Shown: one piece after another, positions 44,160-56,200 of the stretch | Numbering within the stretch: the first letter of the stretch is position 1 | Layout of the letters: every line of letters starts with the position of its first letter | Assembly: GCA_023974075.1 (NCBI GenBank) | Contig: CM043800.1 | Span: 10,934,894-10,998,893 of the forward strand | Length of the DNA: 64,000 nucleotides | Direction of reading: 5' to 3' | Source of the DNA: Chaenocephalus aceratus | Taxonomy: Eukaryota; Chordata; Actinopteri; Perciformes; Channichthyidae | Made by a program: the position numbers and the translations under genes | Notes under the pieces: generated by a model | Databases searched by the model: none | What the model saw: only the letters and a program-made list of their open reading frames with translations | Told to the model about the DNA's origin: nothing

Positions 44160-44290
44160 CTCAGTATGTGAAGCATGGTAGACATGTCCTCCTGGCCATG
44201 ATGGACATCTGACAGAGTGGATGTGAATTGGAGCCTTGCCTGCTGGCAGACATACCAGACAAACACGAAGCTCACAAAACTACACAAATA
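44160..44290 (-). repeat. Third copy of the exon-like repeat
   Basis: On the minus strand this aligns with 42840-42990 in the same frame: QQARLQFTSTLSDVHHGQE here against QQQPRHFTFTLLDPNRCQE there. A 69-codon frame covers it. It may be a decayed exon or a low-copy repeat. Confidence 0.35.
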
Positions 44291-44299
44291 TAAACCAGA

Positions 44300-47200
44300 T
44301 TCATATTCAGAACATGTTGAATCTGAATGATGGAGCAAACATGTCATACATAGAGTATAACCCAAATGTACGACATTTGTCTCAAATCAATCCACATTCC
44401 ATTCACCAATGTGTTCTGCCTCATTGTCCTATTGACTATATGATATAAAGGTAAAATAAGAAAGAACAGCAACAAACACATCAACAAACATATAAAGGAA
44501 AAAACAACAACACACACAGGAATAAGGGGGTAAAGGCCGCCAAAACAGTTGTCTTAGGTGAGAAGATGTACCACTCAGGGTAATGGTAAATCTACCTTAG
44601 TATAAGATGCAACAGGGGAAAACAGTTCGTTCTATTGGTCAATAATTACTATTTATATAACTTTTTTCAATTGTAAAAAAACATTTGCTAATGATTTCTT
44701 TGAAAATTGAAACAAAATAAAAACACAACAAGTCTTGGATACAACACAAATAATACAACTTTTGTTTAGAAAAAACATAATGATTTGGCTTTCGAACACT
44801 TCAATGAATGTAAGTCAATGGCAACTTTTGTTTTAACACAGGGCTGGAACAGCAGCCTCCTGTGTGAAAGCCATGTGTTTGTTCAAATCATCATTATCCC
44901 AAATGTCCTGTTGAGCTTCAGCGGAATATGAGAAACATGAGTAAGTAAAGCTAGGCTAATAGACTGTAATCTTAAATAGAAAAAGCTTCGGTAATCTTCT
45001 TTTCTCTGACAAATATCAATCATCTCATTTATCTATTTTGAAAGGAAATATGTTGGTATTGAATCTTTGTAACACAGCACAATGATGCAAAAAGAAGTAC
45101 ATTTGTGAGGACAAGCTGTACAATTACATAAACGTTCTTCAGTGTAAACATGGAGTGAAGTATGGATTTGTAGCAAAGTAAGAGGAAAAAGTGTTAGGCA
45201 GTAAAAGTAGCAGGTCTGTTTCTCATCGACTCACTGGCGGGTTTAAAGTTGGATTTAATTGAAGCCCACAGGCTGCTACGAGCTATTATCGACGCCCTGC
45301 TTACGCCGGTCTATAAGAGAGTAACATTGAAATGCTCAACTCATCATCTTTGTTGATGTAGCTGAGGTTTCACTTAGCCGAGGCATTCAGACCTGACTTA
45401 TTTTGTGTCGTGTGTACTGTTGATGAATGCGCTGTACTGCTGGATCCTTTGTGTTGATGGCTAAAGATGTGTTGAATGTGGCCGATTGATTTACTCATTA
45501 CCCTCAGCCTAGTAAACAACCAGGCGACTGCTAATGCACTGGTCATTACTTTTCAACTTGCTGGATTTTCTGTAGGCAATAATAATCACCAAGGACATGT
45601 ATTGCTGTGTTATTGTGCGTAGGATGTTTGCTCTGTTTACCTTTAAGGAGAGAAGTCATCAAAATGTCACCTTCATTCAATGCAAACACTCCAATCGTGA
45701 GTCTTTGTTTTGTGTTTCGTCTAATTGAAAACTATAGAACTCAATGGAAAAAATCTATTCAACAAACACATCTTATTTCAATTGGAACATGTTTTAGGTT
45801 GAACAATTATTTCAGATGTTGTTATTCATATTGTACAACTTTAATCCTAATTAACACAAGTGTTTGGGTAGAGTTTGCATTACATCACAAAATCACAAAT
45901 ATTTCTAAAAGGTTAGCTTGAAGTTTCTTTAACTACTTATCAGTAGCTTGTCACAGCAACTTCTCGTCAATTCAAATTCATTTGAGTTAAACGACAACAA
46001 CAAAATGATATTTTTTTTATAATTTTGTATATTGGGAAGATTTTAAATTACATTATTGGAAATTAAACCAACATACTTGAAATTAAAACATTTTGGAAAC
46101 TAAATTACCTAATGTCTACTGGGTTAGCATAACCTTATTAAACCTCTTACTAAGATACTCATATGTTTTCATTTTGAATATTACATTTAAAGAAATGCTA
46201 CCGAGACTATAAGATTTGGTTTATTTTGTATATCCTTCACCCCCATAAAACTGTAATTTTTGGAAGTTAAACTTCAGCTTGTGATGCTTCGGTGATTTCC
46301 TTTTGTTCATATTTGATTGCCTTTAATTGAGCCATACACACCTCCTTGCAACACATTACTAAATACAGTATTTGGCAACAAATTCGCAAGTTTCTAGCCA
46401 GGACATTCAATTCGTTTTTCTGACACTTATTTAAAACTATATATATTTCCATAGAATTCGGTAGACATTTATTGCCCCCATAGGATGAATCCTATTTGGC
46501 AACAGGCAATTTAAATATAAATTGGTAGACACATTTGGTTTTCCATCAAGTTGTACTGAAATCATTTTGGTGATTCCCTGACTTTCACTTCTAAATCCAT
46601 CATCAGATTACAGTTTGGCAACATGGCTGTACACTCTGTGTAAATGTATAGGCACACAGTATATATATTCAATTACGTGACATCTCTTATCCAACTCTTT
46701 ATCTATAATAACCTTTTTTTAAAGCAAGGGTGTGTATGTGCTTAAAGGAACAAAATAGCTTTTCCCTTTGCTCTTTCACATCCTCAGGGGACAATCATTA
46801 CCAAACATTACAAAGGCTAACTATTTAAACCCTTGCTCCTATTGAAAGCCAATCCATACAGACTGGAGAAGAGAATTTAAAAAAGAAAGGACAGGAGGAA
46901 AAAAGGAAACAAAAGCCAAGATAGACTCTGAGAGAACGTGGAGGAAAGAATAAGGACGGGAAAGACAGAGAGAGAGTTGGAAAGAGTTAGACACGTATAG
47001 AGAAAGATGGTGAAGAGGAGGCTCTTTTGGGGTGCAGTGGGCTGTGAGACAGGTCCTTTCACTCTGATCTAAACACTGTGTCCCACTGTGCATCAGTGCT
47101 CTCACCCAGGCAGCCAACACTGTGGCCGCAGACTCAAAGTTAACCAGTCAACTCCATTACAGTGCAGGGGGCGTGTACAGACCTGCCACACCAAAGGGAT

Positions 47201-47700
47201 CACGCCGGCCGGCCAAGAATATTAATTGCTTTTAAATGAAGTGGAAGTCTCTTTATTGGGTGTCTGGTGTTGGTTTGTTATCTGCAGGGCTGAAAAGGCC
47301 TCAATGCTCTTTGGTCTCGCCGCCTTTGAAAGAGAAACCGACTCTGGATGAGGTCATTGATCAGCGGGGGCTGTATACTCCCAGTGGGTTTTTGTGTGTC
47401 CTGCCCCTTTAACTACTGCTATTGTATTTTGGCCTTTCAATTGTCAATGCACTGTGGTCAATAAACATATTTGTTAATGATGCTTCTTCCTTAAAGTAGA
47501 TTTAGTCCAAGGTATTTTTATGATGTTTGTAATACATGCAATCTTTGATAGGAACCAACGCTCAGCTTGGTAATACTTTACATAGCATAGTAACATGTCA
47601 CAGTTATTTTATTTAGCAACAAGTACAAATATTTAGAATGAAAATTCATCAATTTAAACTATACTAATCCCAAAAAGCCTTGTTACTCCGACAGTCTTGA
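44300..47700. other. Intergenic DNA, no gene seen
   Basis: Mostly AT-rich. The stretch at 47140-47380 is balanced and repeat-free (CCGGCCGGCCAAGAATATTA, then TTTAAATGAAGTGG), so it is a candidate regulatory block. No splice-supported frame exists. Confidence 0.45.
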
Positions 47701-47705
47701 GGTCA

Positions 47706-48228
47706 GCTTTGTTGCTGTTTTACATGGAGTTTAATGACAAGTTGATGTCATCTTGCGTACAGTAGTTGACAGGGTGGGCAGGTACCTAATTGAGTGCATG
47801 GACTGGAGGTGTGAGGTGGCTACTAAGGGTAGACTTTTGATGGCCCATGATAACCTTTTATGCAATTGGGACACGTAGAGACACAGAGACAGGACTGTAA
47901 AAACTGTACAAGTGACAAGCTAGGAAGTTATATTGTACAGACAAGGTTCACCATGCCTCTTCATCCTTCAGTTACTGGCTCAATTTGTGCTTCATGCCTC
48001 CTCATTCACCTGCGGACGCAGATGTAGCACGGGGTAGTTTTTTGCTGTTTTAAATGGAGTTAGATGTAAAGTTGATATGAGTTTGGTCTCTTTTTGTTTA
48101 GCTGACAGAGTACCTGTTAGCTTGGCGCAGGGATTGGAGGTATGGGATGGCTACTAGGGGTAGAACTTTGATGGACCATGGCGACCTCTTGGGCAATTGG
48201 TTAACGTGAAACTCAGAGACAGACAAAG
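47706..48228 (+). repeat. Diverged tandem duplication
   Basis: Copy 1 (47706-47898) and copy 2 (about 48034-48228) share TTGCTGTTTTA-ATGGAGTT, GGCTACTA-GGGTAGA and CAATTGG in the same order. The spacer at 47930-48030 is itself similar to 50085-50185. Confidence 0.65.
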
Positions 48229-48229
48229 A

Positions 48230-51200
48230 TATCGGTAAGCAAACTTTTTGTAGCATTGCTAGTTTGCTATAACCAGCTAGCTTGTATAGCTGACAAGCTA
48301 GCTGGTAATATTGTTATTGTAATAATAGTTTGTGCACTCACTTCATGGCTCAAGTTAATATGGTTGTACTTTCAGTTTTTTATTATACCCACCTTTTAAT
48401 TAATATTACGTCTTTAAGTTACTGGTATAAGGGGGCGTGGTCGCTTTGAATGAAGGTGGTTGCAGTCTTTGGTTGCTAGGTCACTTTTGTCAGGAACCTA
48501 CTTTTTATTGTATTGACCATAATCAAGTAGTGTTGTTGCCTAACAGGTTCTGCACTGCATAACCCTTTTATAGAGCAATTAGTAATGTGATATTCAATGA
48601 ATAATTAGATAAATGTTTCACATGCCCAACACTGCTGATGCTCAGTTTGTGTATACAAATGTAACATTATCTAAATATAGTATGTTATTTTATAGATCAT
48701 GAAAAATGAACACCAGAACAGATACCATAACAAAACAAATGGCAGCACCATGTACTGTCGTCTAGTTCTTTATAATTTTGTCTCGTAGGTAATTCATCGC
48801 CCGCCTGACTGTGACTGAATGCATTTCCACCTGTGAGCCCTGTCGGTACTACAATGGCTGCTGTAGCTGAAAAGCATGTACAGTGTGTCCACCTCTCTGG
48901 TCTCCACTGAGTTCTGTGTCTGAGGCCTAGCAGGACAGCAAGGGGAGAGGATAGAGGACATTATCTATAATTCCCTGTGCCGTCTCTCTCAAAGGAAGCC
49001 CAGGAACCAAACAAAGCCCTGCTGCTAGGCAGCTCTGGAGATGAAGACGAAACTGAGGTTTCACATCCCCATGAATAAGGTTAGATATTAATCCAGCTAA
49101 GAGAAGAAAAAACATGCTACAGGTTGCTTTCTCAGTTTCCTTTGTGGGAGTATTTCTTTGTGATGCTGTCTGTCTGGCTTGTGAATAGGACCCCCCCCCC
49201 CTCCTTACTCTATCCATTGAAAAAATTGGCTTCTAAATACAAGCTATTAGAATATTTGTGTAGATGAGTAATAAGTTATTAGTTGCAATTACTGGTCATC
49301 TATTAGTCTGCTATAATAGACTGATTAGGCAGCGGGCCTTTTAACTTCTGAAGAAGTAATTTGAGACAGCCTACCTTTGACAAGGCAAAGAAAGGTTCCC
49401 TTTATTCAAGCCATATCTGTCTATTGTACTAACAGAGATGCTATAATGGGATTACTAGCGACTACAGTGGACTGATAAAAATCAATGGCGAATGCATCAT
49501 TTTGTATAATTCACAGGTACTGGAGATGAGAAGAGTTCTTGGCTAGTGAGAGGGCACTAGAAACAGGATGAATAGAAAGAGGTATACTAATTACACAACC
49601 TATATTTATTATAATTTACTGGATATGGGGAATGGAAAGACATTTTTACTCCTCTATTCTAGATGACTTAAACACATTTAAACTTTTGGTGAAGCTTTTT
49701 GGAGCTATGCTATCCTAAAAATGTTACATTTTGGCCTGTCTGAGAAATGCCTGAGAAATTGGAAGCATAACATCCTCCGTACAGGTAGTACTGGTCCTTT
49801 GTCAAAGATGATGACAAAACCTCCATTCATATTCTGTTGGAGTTTTCCAAGGACACCCTGTTGTTGTCAACATGTCCCTCCCTGAGATCTTTCAAAAAAG
49901 AAAGCAGCCCTTATGGTCCTAGTGCTTGGACTACTTCTGTTTCCATCCTTCTCTATTCTGCTTTAACCTTCATCATCAATCACATGAGATACTATTAAAA
50001 CTGTGTTAACCAAACTATTAAATCCGGTACGTGTCCCCCTGTACATAGCATAAGCAGCTTATTGTATTAAAAGCTGTGCTGCACCACACAGATGTACAGA
50101 CGAGGTTCTCCGCCCTTCAGTTATTGGCTCAAGTTGTGCTTCCTGCCTCCTCATTCACCAGCGGCCGCAGATGGAGCACAGGGTTGACACTGGGCCAAAC
50201 AACCCAGAACAATATCATCTTTCCATTGGTGGTGGATAACACAAGTGTGTTGCTTTCTTTCCTATAACCACTCGTCTCCTCTCTTTATACCTCTGTTTCT
50301 TCCTCGCCTGTTGTTTATTCTAATGTGGTCCGGATGGAGCAGCTGGTGGTGACACAGGGTTGATTATGCTGTTCCCACAGTGACATATTCAAAGGCGGCC
50401 GGGGAAGGCGCCATTGTTGCCTCTGATCTGTGGATGACAGCCCTGCCTGTTGCACCAGCTCCACACTGGCGTGCTCATGGGGAGAGGGCGTGCGTGCAGG
50501 GACGTGTACATTACAATTCAGGGTGGTTCCGAAATGGTCTTTTGAAATGATATACCGATACCAGGATATTAGGTATGAGTCTGATAATTACCAGTGTTTT
50601 TGGGACCATATTAATTTATAACATTTCAGTGATAACCTGCTGTATTTGATCATTGTGAGTTTGATTCAGAAACAGAATCAAGGTATACTACAACTCTCAA
50701 GCTACATATTGATAGGCTCAGCAGCAGTTTGTTCAACAAGAAAAGGGTTTGAACCTTAACCTTAACCCCCATTAATGGGTATGAACTCATCTTTGAGGAT
50801 GCAATGGAAAATTCTAAATAATTATGTACTATGTCTTTCATAACAATTTCTAATAAAGGAAGCATTGAGGGACCTATTTTCAACATTTATAGAATTTGAC
50901 AAGCTCTTAAGGATGTCACTAAGATACTTTCATTTGTTAAGAACGACCCGAAGAAAAAAATATATATATTTGACTGCAGCCCAAGAGCAAAAATGTCCTT
51001 AAAGCGCTAAGCAAAAAATAATGATGTTTTAAACATCAACAAATCAATTACAACTAGCAAAGTCCATCTGCTGATAAAGATCATGTGGAATGACTGAATA
51101 AAACCAAGAACACAAAAATCGAACAGTGTGTAGGTTTTCGGTCAAAGACACACCCCAATCGCTTCTCTGACTATTCCTTTTCCATGCAAAGTATGCCCAC

Positions 51201-52400
51201 ACATACATCCAGTGCATATGCATACACTCACCCAGCTGCTCTACTCTGTTTAAAAGCATATAGGACAATACTGTCCACACAAGCAGAGGAGAATAGTGCA
51301 GCTAGTCACTTAGTCAGTCCGGCTACTTCATCAAAAGGCCCAGTTTGGATCATTTGGTCGGTAATTGCTGCCCACAAGTGAGCCACTCCACATGAATGGA
51401 AGTGCAGTAAAGCGTCAGCGACCATGATCAGTGTCTGCTCCCAGGTAATAGCCCCATCCCTTCCCCCCTGCTCAATCCCCGCATCCCTCTCCCAGTTGGT
51501 TCCTCCTGTTGAAAGAGAGGATAAAAGTAGCAAGGGTGAAGCAGAGGGAAGGGTGGAGGGGCGATATAGGCAGTCCATAATTACCTGTAATGAGACTTTT
51601 GTCTTGGAGAATTATAGGGATGTTCTTGAAGTCACCCCGGAGGTGGTTATCAGATGGACGAAAAGCCGTGCACGCCTCAAGTCCTCTCATCGCCCATCTC
51701 ATCCATATGTGCAGTAATAAGTAATTACTGAAGTCTCATTGAAGTCCATGTAGAGTATTCTCCCTCTCTCTCCCGCTTCTCGAGGCAGATGAATACCCGC
51801 CACTTGCCTATTACACAAAGTGACACTCCTGGAGATCCGACGTGTCATCTCAATCTTCCTCTTCAGCCGTACTCGTTCTTCTCCTCCAAGACCCCCTCAG
51901 TTTGAGAAAACAGCTGGCACCCTTTGATGTCTGACTGGCCTCGCACTGGGTCACCTCCACTACTGCATCTGACAGGGTATCTATTCATGCTATTCTCAGG
52001 ACAGTGAAATCATGTTCTATATGGCACCATGCTACAAATATCTATCGGGGGCTTCCTGCGCTGCTTCCTGACACCTTTAAATTGAAAGCTCTCACCTAGA
52101 GACCAAAAGTGCAGAGAATGCTTTAGCTGTTTGGTCCATTTAATACATCTTCCTATATCCACACACAGATTGCTTTTAGGAATACAAAAAAATCCACCAA
52201 AATCATCTCTGCGGCTCCATGTGAAAATTGTTTTCCATTTTCTTTAGCATAATCCCATTATGACCACATGAATTTTTGTTTGGAAGCTTTGGTCATCAAT
52301 AACACAACTTTCAAAACTCTACGTGGAAGGAAACAGGTTTTTACACAAGCTATTTATTTAACCAGATCAATGAAACCAGTTTTCTTTCCAACCAACAGCT
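48230..52400. other. Intergenic DNA, no gene seen
   Basis: Contains the repeat copy at 50085-50185 (TTGTGCTTCCTGCCTCCTCA), related to 47930-48030, and a poly-C run at 49190-49201. Balanced stretches at 50380-50480 and 51290-51720 might be regulatory. Open frames on both strands at 51300-51720 mirror each other and lack domains. Confidence 0.45.
50085..50185 (+). repeat. Dispersed copy of the 47930-48030 sequence
   Basis: Shares GTACAGAC, CTTCAGTTA-TGGCTCAA and GCCTCCTCATTCACC with 47930-48030, indicating a low-copy repeat about 2.1 kb apart. Confidence 0.65.
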
Positions 52401-52407
52401 TATAAAC

Positions 52408-52720
52408 CAACCCAGTGTCACGGCATTTCGTGTAATAGTCACGAAATTGATTTAATCTATTGATTCGTGTTCACCTACACGATTTCCCCATTTTTTTCGT
52501 GTCCACAGAACGATTTTAAAAGCAATGTATTTCTATTGGTAGTATGTTTCGTGCCTGCACCACGTCTTTTTGTCCGGTCGGGCCTTGGAAGACCAGAAGC
52601 TGTGTGGTTCATAAAAACATCTTCTTACTCAATATCAAGCCACGATTATTGTTTTTATTTTAATTTGTATAATGTCTGACTTTTATTGCTGTCAGCGAGG
52701 AAAATAAATGGGGCTCAGAG
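52408..52720 (+). mobile_element. Solo terminal repeat of the long-inverted-repeat element
   Basis: Begins CAACCCAGTGTCACGGC and follows the left terminal repeat at 32832-33143 to GGGGCTCAGAG, with point changes and small deletions. No second end is found nearby. Confidence 0.85.
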
Positions 52721-52944
52721 TGTTTCCTGTGCTGCTAGGAGACACCATCTCTATCTTTCCAGGTGAATAAGAACATTCCAGTTACATACAGTACAGGGTT
52801 ATCCCTCTCATGTCAGATATTAGATGTCATGAATTCAAAGGAAATATTAATTGAATAGTCGTCAGAAAGCAAATACTTCCTTTCATAATGAGCACTTGTG
52901 TGGATGCACAGCATACTGTATATGTTTTCAAGAGCTCATCTCCT

Positions 52945-53290
52945 CATCTCATGTGAGGAGCGCAGAGGGGACCGTGCTTTCTCTGCTGCCGCCCCTAAAC
53001 TGTGGAACGACCTGCCCTTGCTCATCAGACAGGCTCCCACACTGACTGTTTTTGTCTGAAAACCCACCTCTTCTCCTTGGCATTCAGAAACAAGTAGAGT
53101 GTTGCTTTTATTTGCTTTCAGTGGTCTATTGTTTTTATTATATGCCTGTTATTTATTTTTTAATTATTACGTTTATTCTGGTTTGTTTTGTGTTTGTATC
53201 TTGTATTTTAAATGTATTTATATTATGTTGTGTACAGCACTTTGGTCTGAAGGTTTTTTAAGTGCTATATAAATAAAGTTGGATTGGATG
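52945..53290 (+). mobile_element. LINE 3' end with reverse transcriptase C-terminus
   Basis: Translation in one frame gives GDRAFSAAAPKLWNDLPLLI and RQAPTLTVF, the conserved end of L2/CR1-type LINE polyproteins. It then runs to a tail AAGTGCTATATAAATAAAGT with GGATT repeats. It is 5'-truncated and inactive. Confidence 0.8.
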
Positions 53291-53294
53291 TGAT

Positions 53295-56200
53295 GGATAC
53301 ACTTTCTCCCTAAGACCATCAAGTCGTTTTCAAGGCCTACAGTTCTTAGCATAGACTATGAAAACCATTATTCACCATTATTATCCATGAAGAGCCAACT
53401 TCAAATAAGATGTGCGGAATATTATGAATGCCATATGAAGAGACGCATATTTTGATCAATTTAAAAAGTCACACACTTGATATTTATATGAACTTGTGAA
53501 TAGCTGAAGTCCTATATCTCTTGAAGCGGTAACATATATGTATCTGCCATCTTAGCGCTGCTGCGGTGAAAAGCATAAGAGGCATTTGAATAAAAATACA
53601 AAAGCAATGATGAGGTCAGCAGTAGGTACTCCATCTTAGTGTGTGTTGGTAGTATGAGTTTTTGAGACTTCTACCAGACTTGTTGTTGTCATAGCGGAAA
53701 ATGATCCTGGTGACCGCACGTGCTTGGGCTCACACACTCACACACACACACAAACAAAACAGCTGTGCGGGTGGGCCTTGTCATTAGTCCTGCTTGTTTT
53801 TCCTTTGATTAAGGCAAGTTGCATTGCGGTGAACTCTCAATGCACGTTTGAGACTGAGAGTGTGTGCCATGTGGATCCGTTCTCAGTGACCACTCGGCAC
53901 TGGGACTAATTTGCATTCCTTTGTGTACGAATAAAGGACACCTATTCTGAGGACAGAGTTTACCAGCTGCCATCCAGGACTAGTCCTTATTAGAGCCCTG
54001 CTGTTCCTCTGAGAACGCCAGCACATGTTCAACACACGCTGCCGCTCACACACACTCAAGGACACGTGCACCCCCACAGTCATAATCTATTCATACACAA
54101 ATGAAAACACACTAACACAGATGCGCAGAAAGAAACAAATACACACTTTAAATAGAAACACTTGCAGAGGGTTCGGGCAGTGATTATTAACACCAGTGTT
54201 AATCTTCTGTTGTTATCAATGAAAGGGCAAAGGTCAACGTGTTTTTTTGTTTTGATAAATCCCAATAAATACAATGGCTTATTATGTTAAGAATTTGCTA
54301 TAAAGGCTTGGATCAGAATAACCTGTTTACTGATTTTCTTTCACTGCTTCCACAAGCTCAAGCTTAGGCCCCATTCAGACTGAATGTATGTCTTAAGGAC
54401 GGGGAGTGATCTTGATAGGGTCTGTGCTGGTCAATGAATATCATTCCGTTTAGATATTATGGGAAACAGTTTTTCCATAGTTTGGCGGTATAGTTATATT
54501 TTAAAGAGGCTCTATGAAGTCTTTCAAGAGAGGAGCTTCTCGTCCTTTTCCTACCTTTTTTCAGTAAAGCATTTGACAATTTAGGAATTCTAATATGTTT
54601 TTGCACCAACATTTAGGTTTATTTAGGAAATTATAAATGGTCGGAATAAAATAAAGCCTTCAGGAGAGCAAGACCTTGTGAAAGACCATCAAATGTGCTA
54701 CTTCAATGTCAGCTATAGGTAATACTTATGTTTTGTCTTCTACCCCACTATTTTGACAAACTGGAACCATTAAGTGCCAAAATGCCAAATTAGCTATGGA
54801 TGTACAGATAAAGAAAATGTTTTTTGAAGGATCTTTCCTCTATGGTTTATCTATCTAGTTATAAACATTGATCATTGTCTATTATGTATTTCACGTTATC
54901 TGGATCTACCAAAGAACACAGTGAATATTTAATTCCCATCTGAAAGTGACTTTAGATTGAAATGGGGTTGAATGTCATGTCATAAAGTGTGTGTCTGTTA
55001 TTCCTTATCAATTTTCAGCATTAGAGTTAATCTTTTGCTTTTGATCTAAAAGAAAGAGGTAGGTTTTCTGAGGTAATCTGGGACTTGCTTAGAACAATAA
55101 GACCAACCAGTGGCTAAGGGTTTTCAGTACATGCAATGTGTTGACAATAATCCACAATATTACTACAGGCTGATTTAGAATTTGATAAAAAAAGCCTCAA
55201 ATGTAACCTTTAATGCTAAGGTTAGAAAAAGTAAACAGAATCCCAACCGTGGAATTTGGTTTTTCTACTTTTTTGAGTGAAAGACCTTGCAAATGTGAAG
55301 GCCTTAAACTTAAAAATGGAACAAAATAAACGCAATAAAACCACTTATGGAAAGGAGAATGTTTGCCATTGCCCCCACATGTCTGTGCCTTGTGCTCTCA
55401 GGCACGACCAGCGAGGCACACAAAGGGAAGCCATGTTTGCTTTCCAACAGCTTTATAACTACTTCTCAAAGGGGGACACCTTGACTCATCCAAGGTCAGA
55501 ACAAATTATCAATTTAGAGCACAGATAATTCAGTTTTAGTTAAAAAAAGTTTTCAAGAAAGTTCATTTTTTATAATCATTTTTGTGCAAGAATTCTTCTT
55601 ACTTATTTTTTATGCAGTGAGGAGTCATGGAGCAGTTCTTAAATTAATTAAAAACAATATAAACCTTCTACACATGTATGTGATCTATAGCAGTCTGGAA
55701 TAAGAAGCTTTATTCATTATCATTTTCCAAAAGTGGGATTTCTTTTGACACAAAACAGAAATATTGCAATAATGACATGACTAAACAACCTTTTTCCTAT
55801 TGTTAATAATACATGTACATCAAGCATTATTGTATGTTAATGTAAAGATCTTCATCCTAAAATACCTTTAGAAATTAGTAAGCCTTTGTCCCAATTCCCT
55901 ATTATACAAGCACTTTTACATTGGAAACATCCGGATGTCAGTATGACTAAAGTCATAGCTGGACAATTTTAAAACAATATCCAGCACTAACTCCCATAAA
56001 TACAAAACCATAAATTCAACTGTAAAATAACATTTAAAAGAATCCCTGTAAAAGCGTTTAGTCCTTTTTTTTGCTTTCCGAATGTAATATTTGTAGCCGT
56101 TAGCATTCACCTTGTTCCTGTTAGTATCATACAACCACGTTTTTGTTTACTAAGGGTTATAATTAGTACACAGTGTACAGTTTACAGTGTCAGTATGAAG

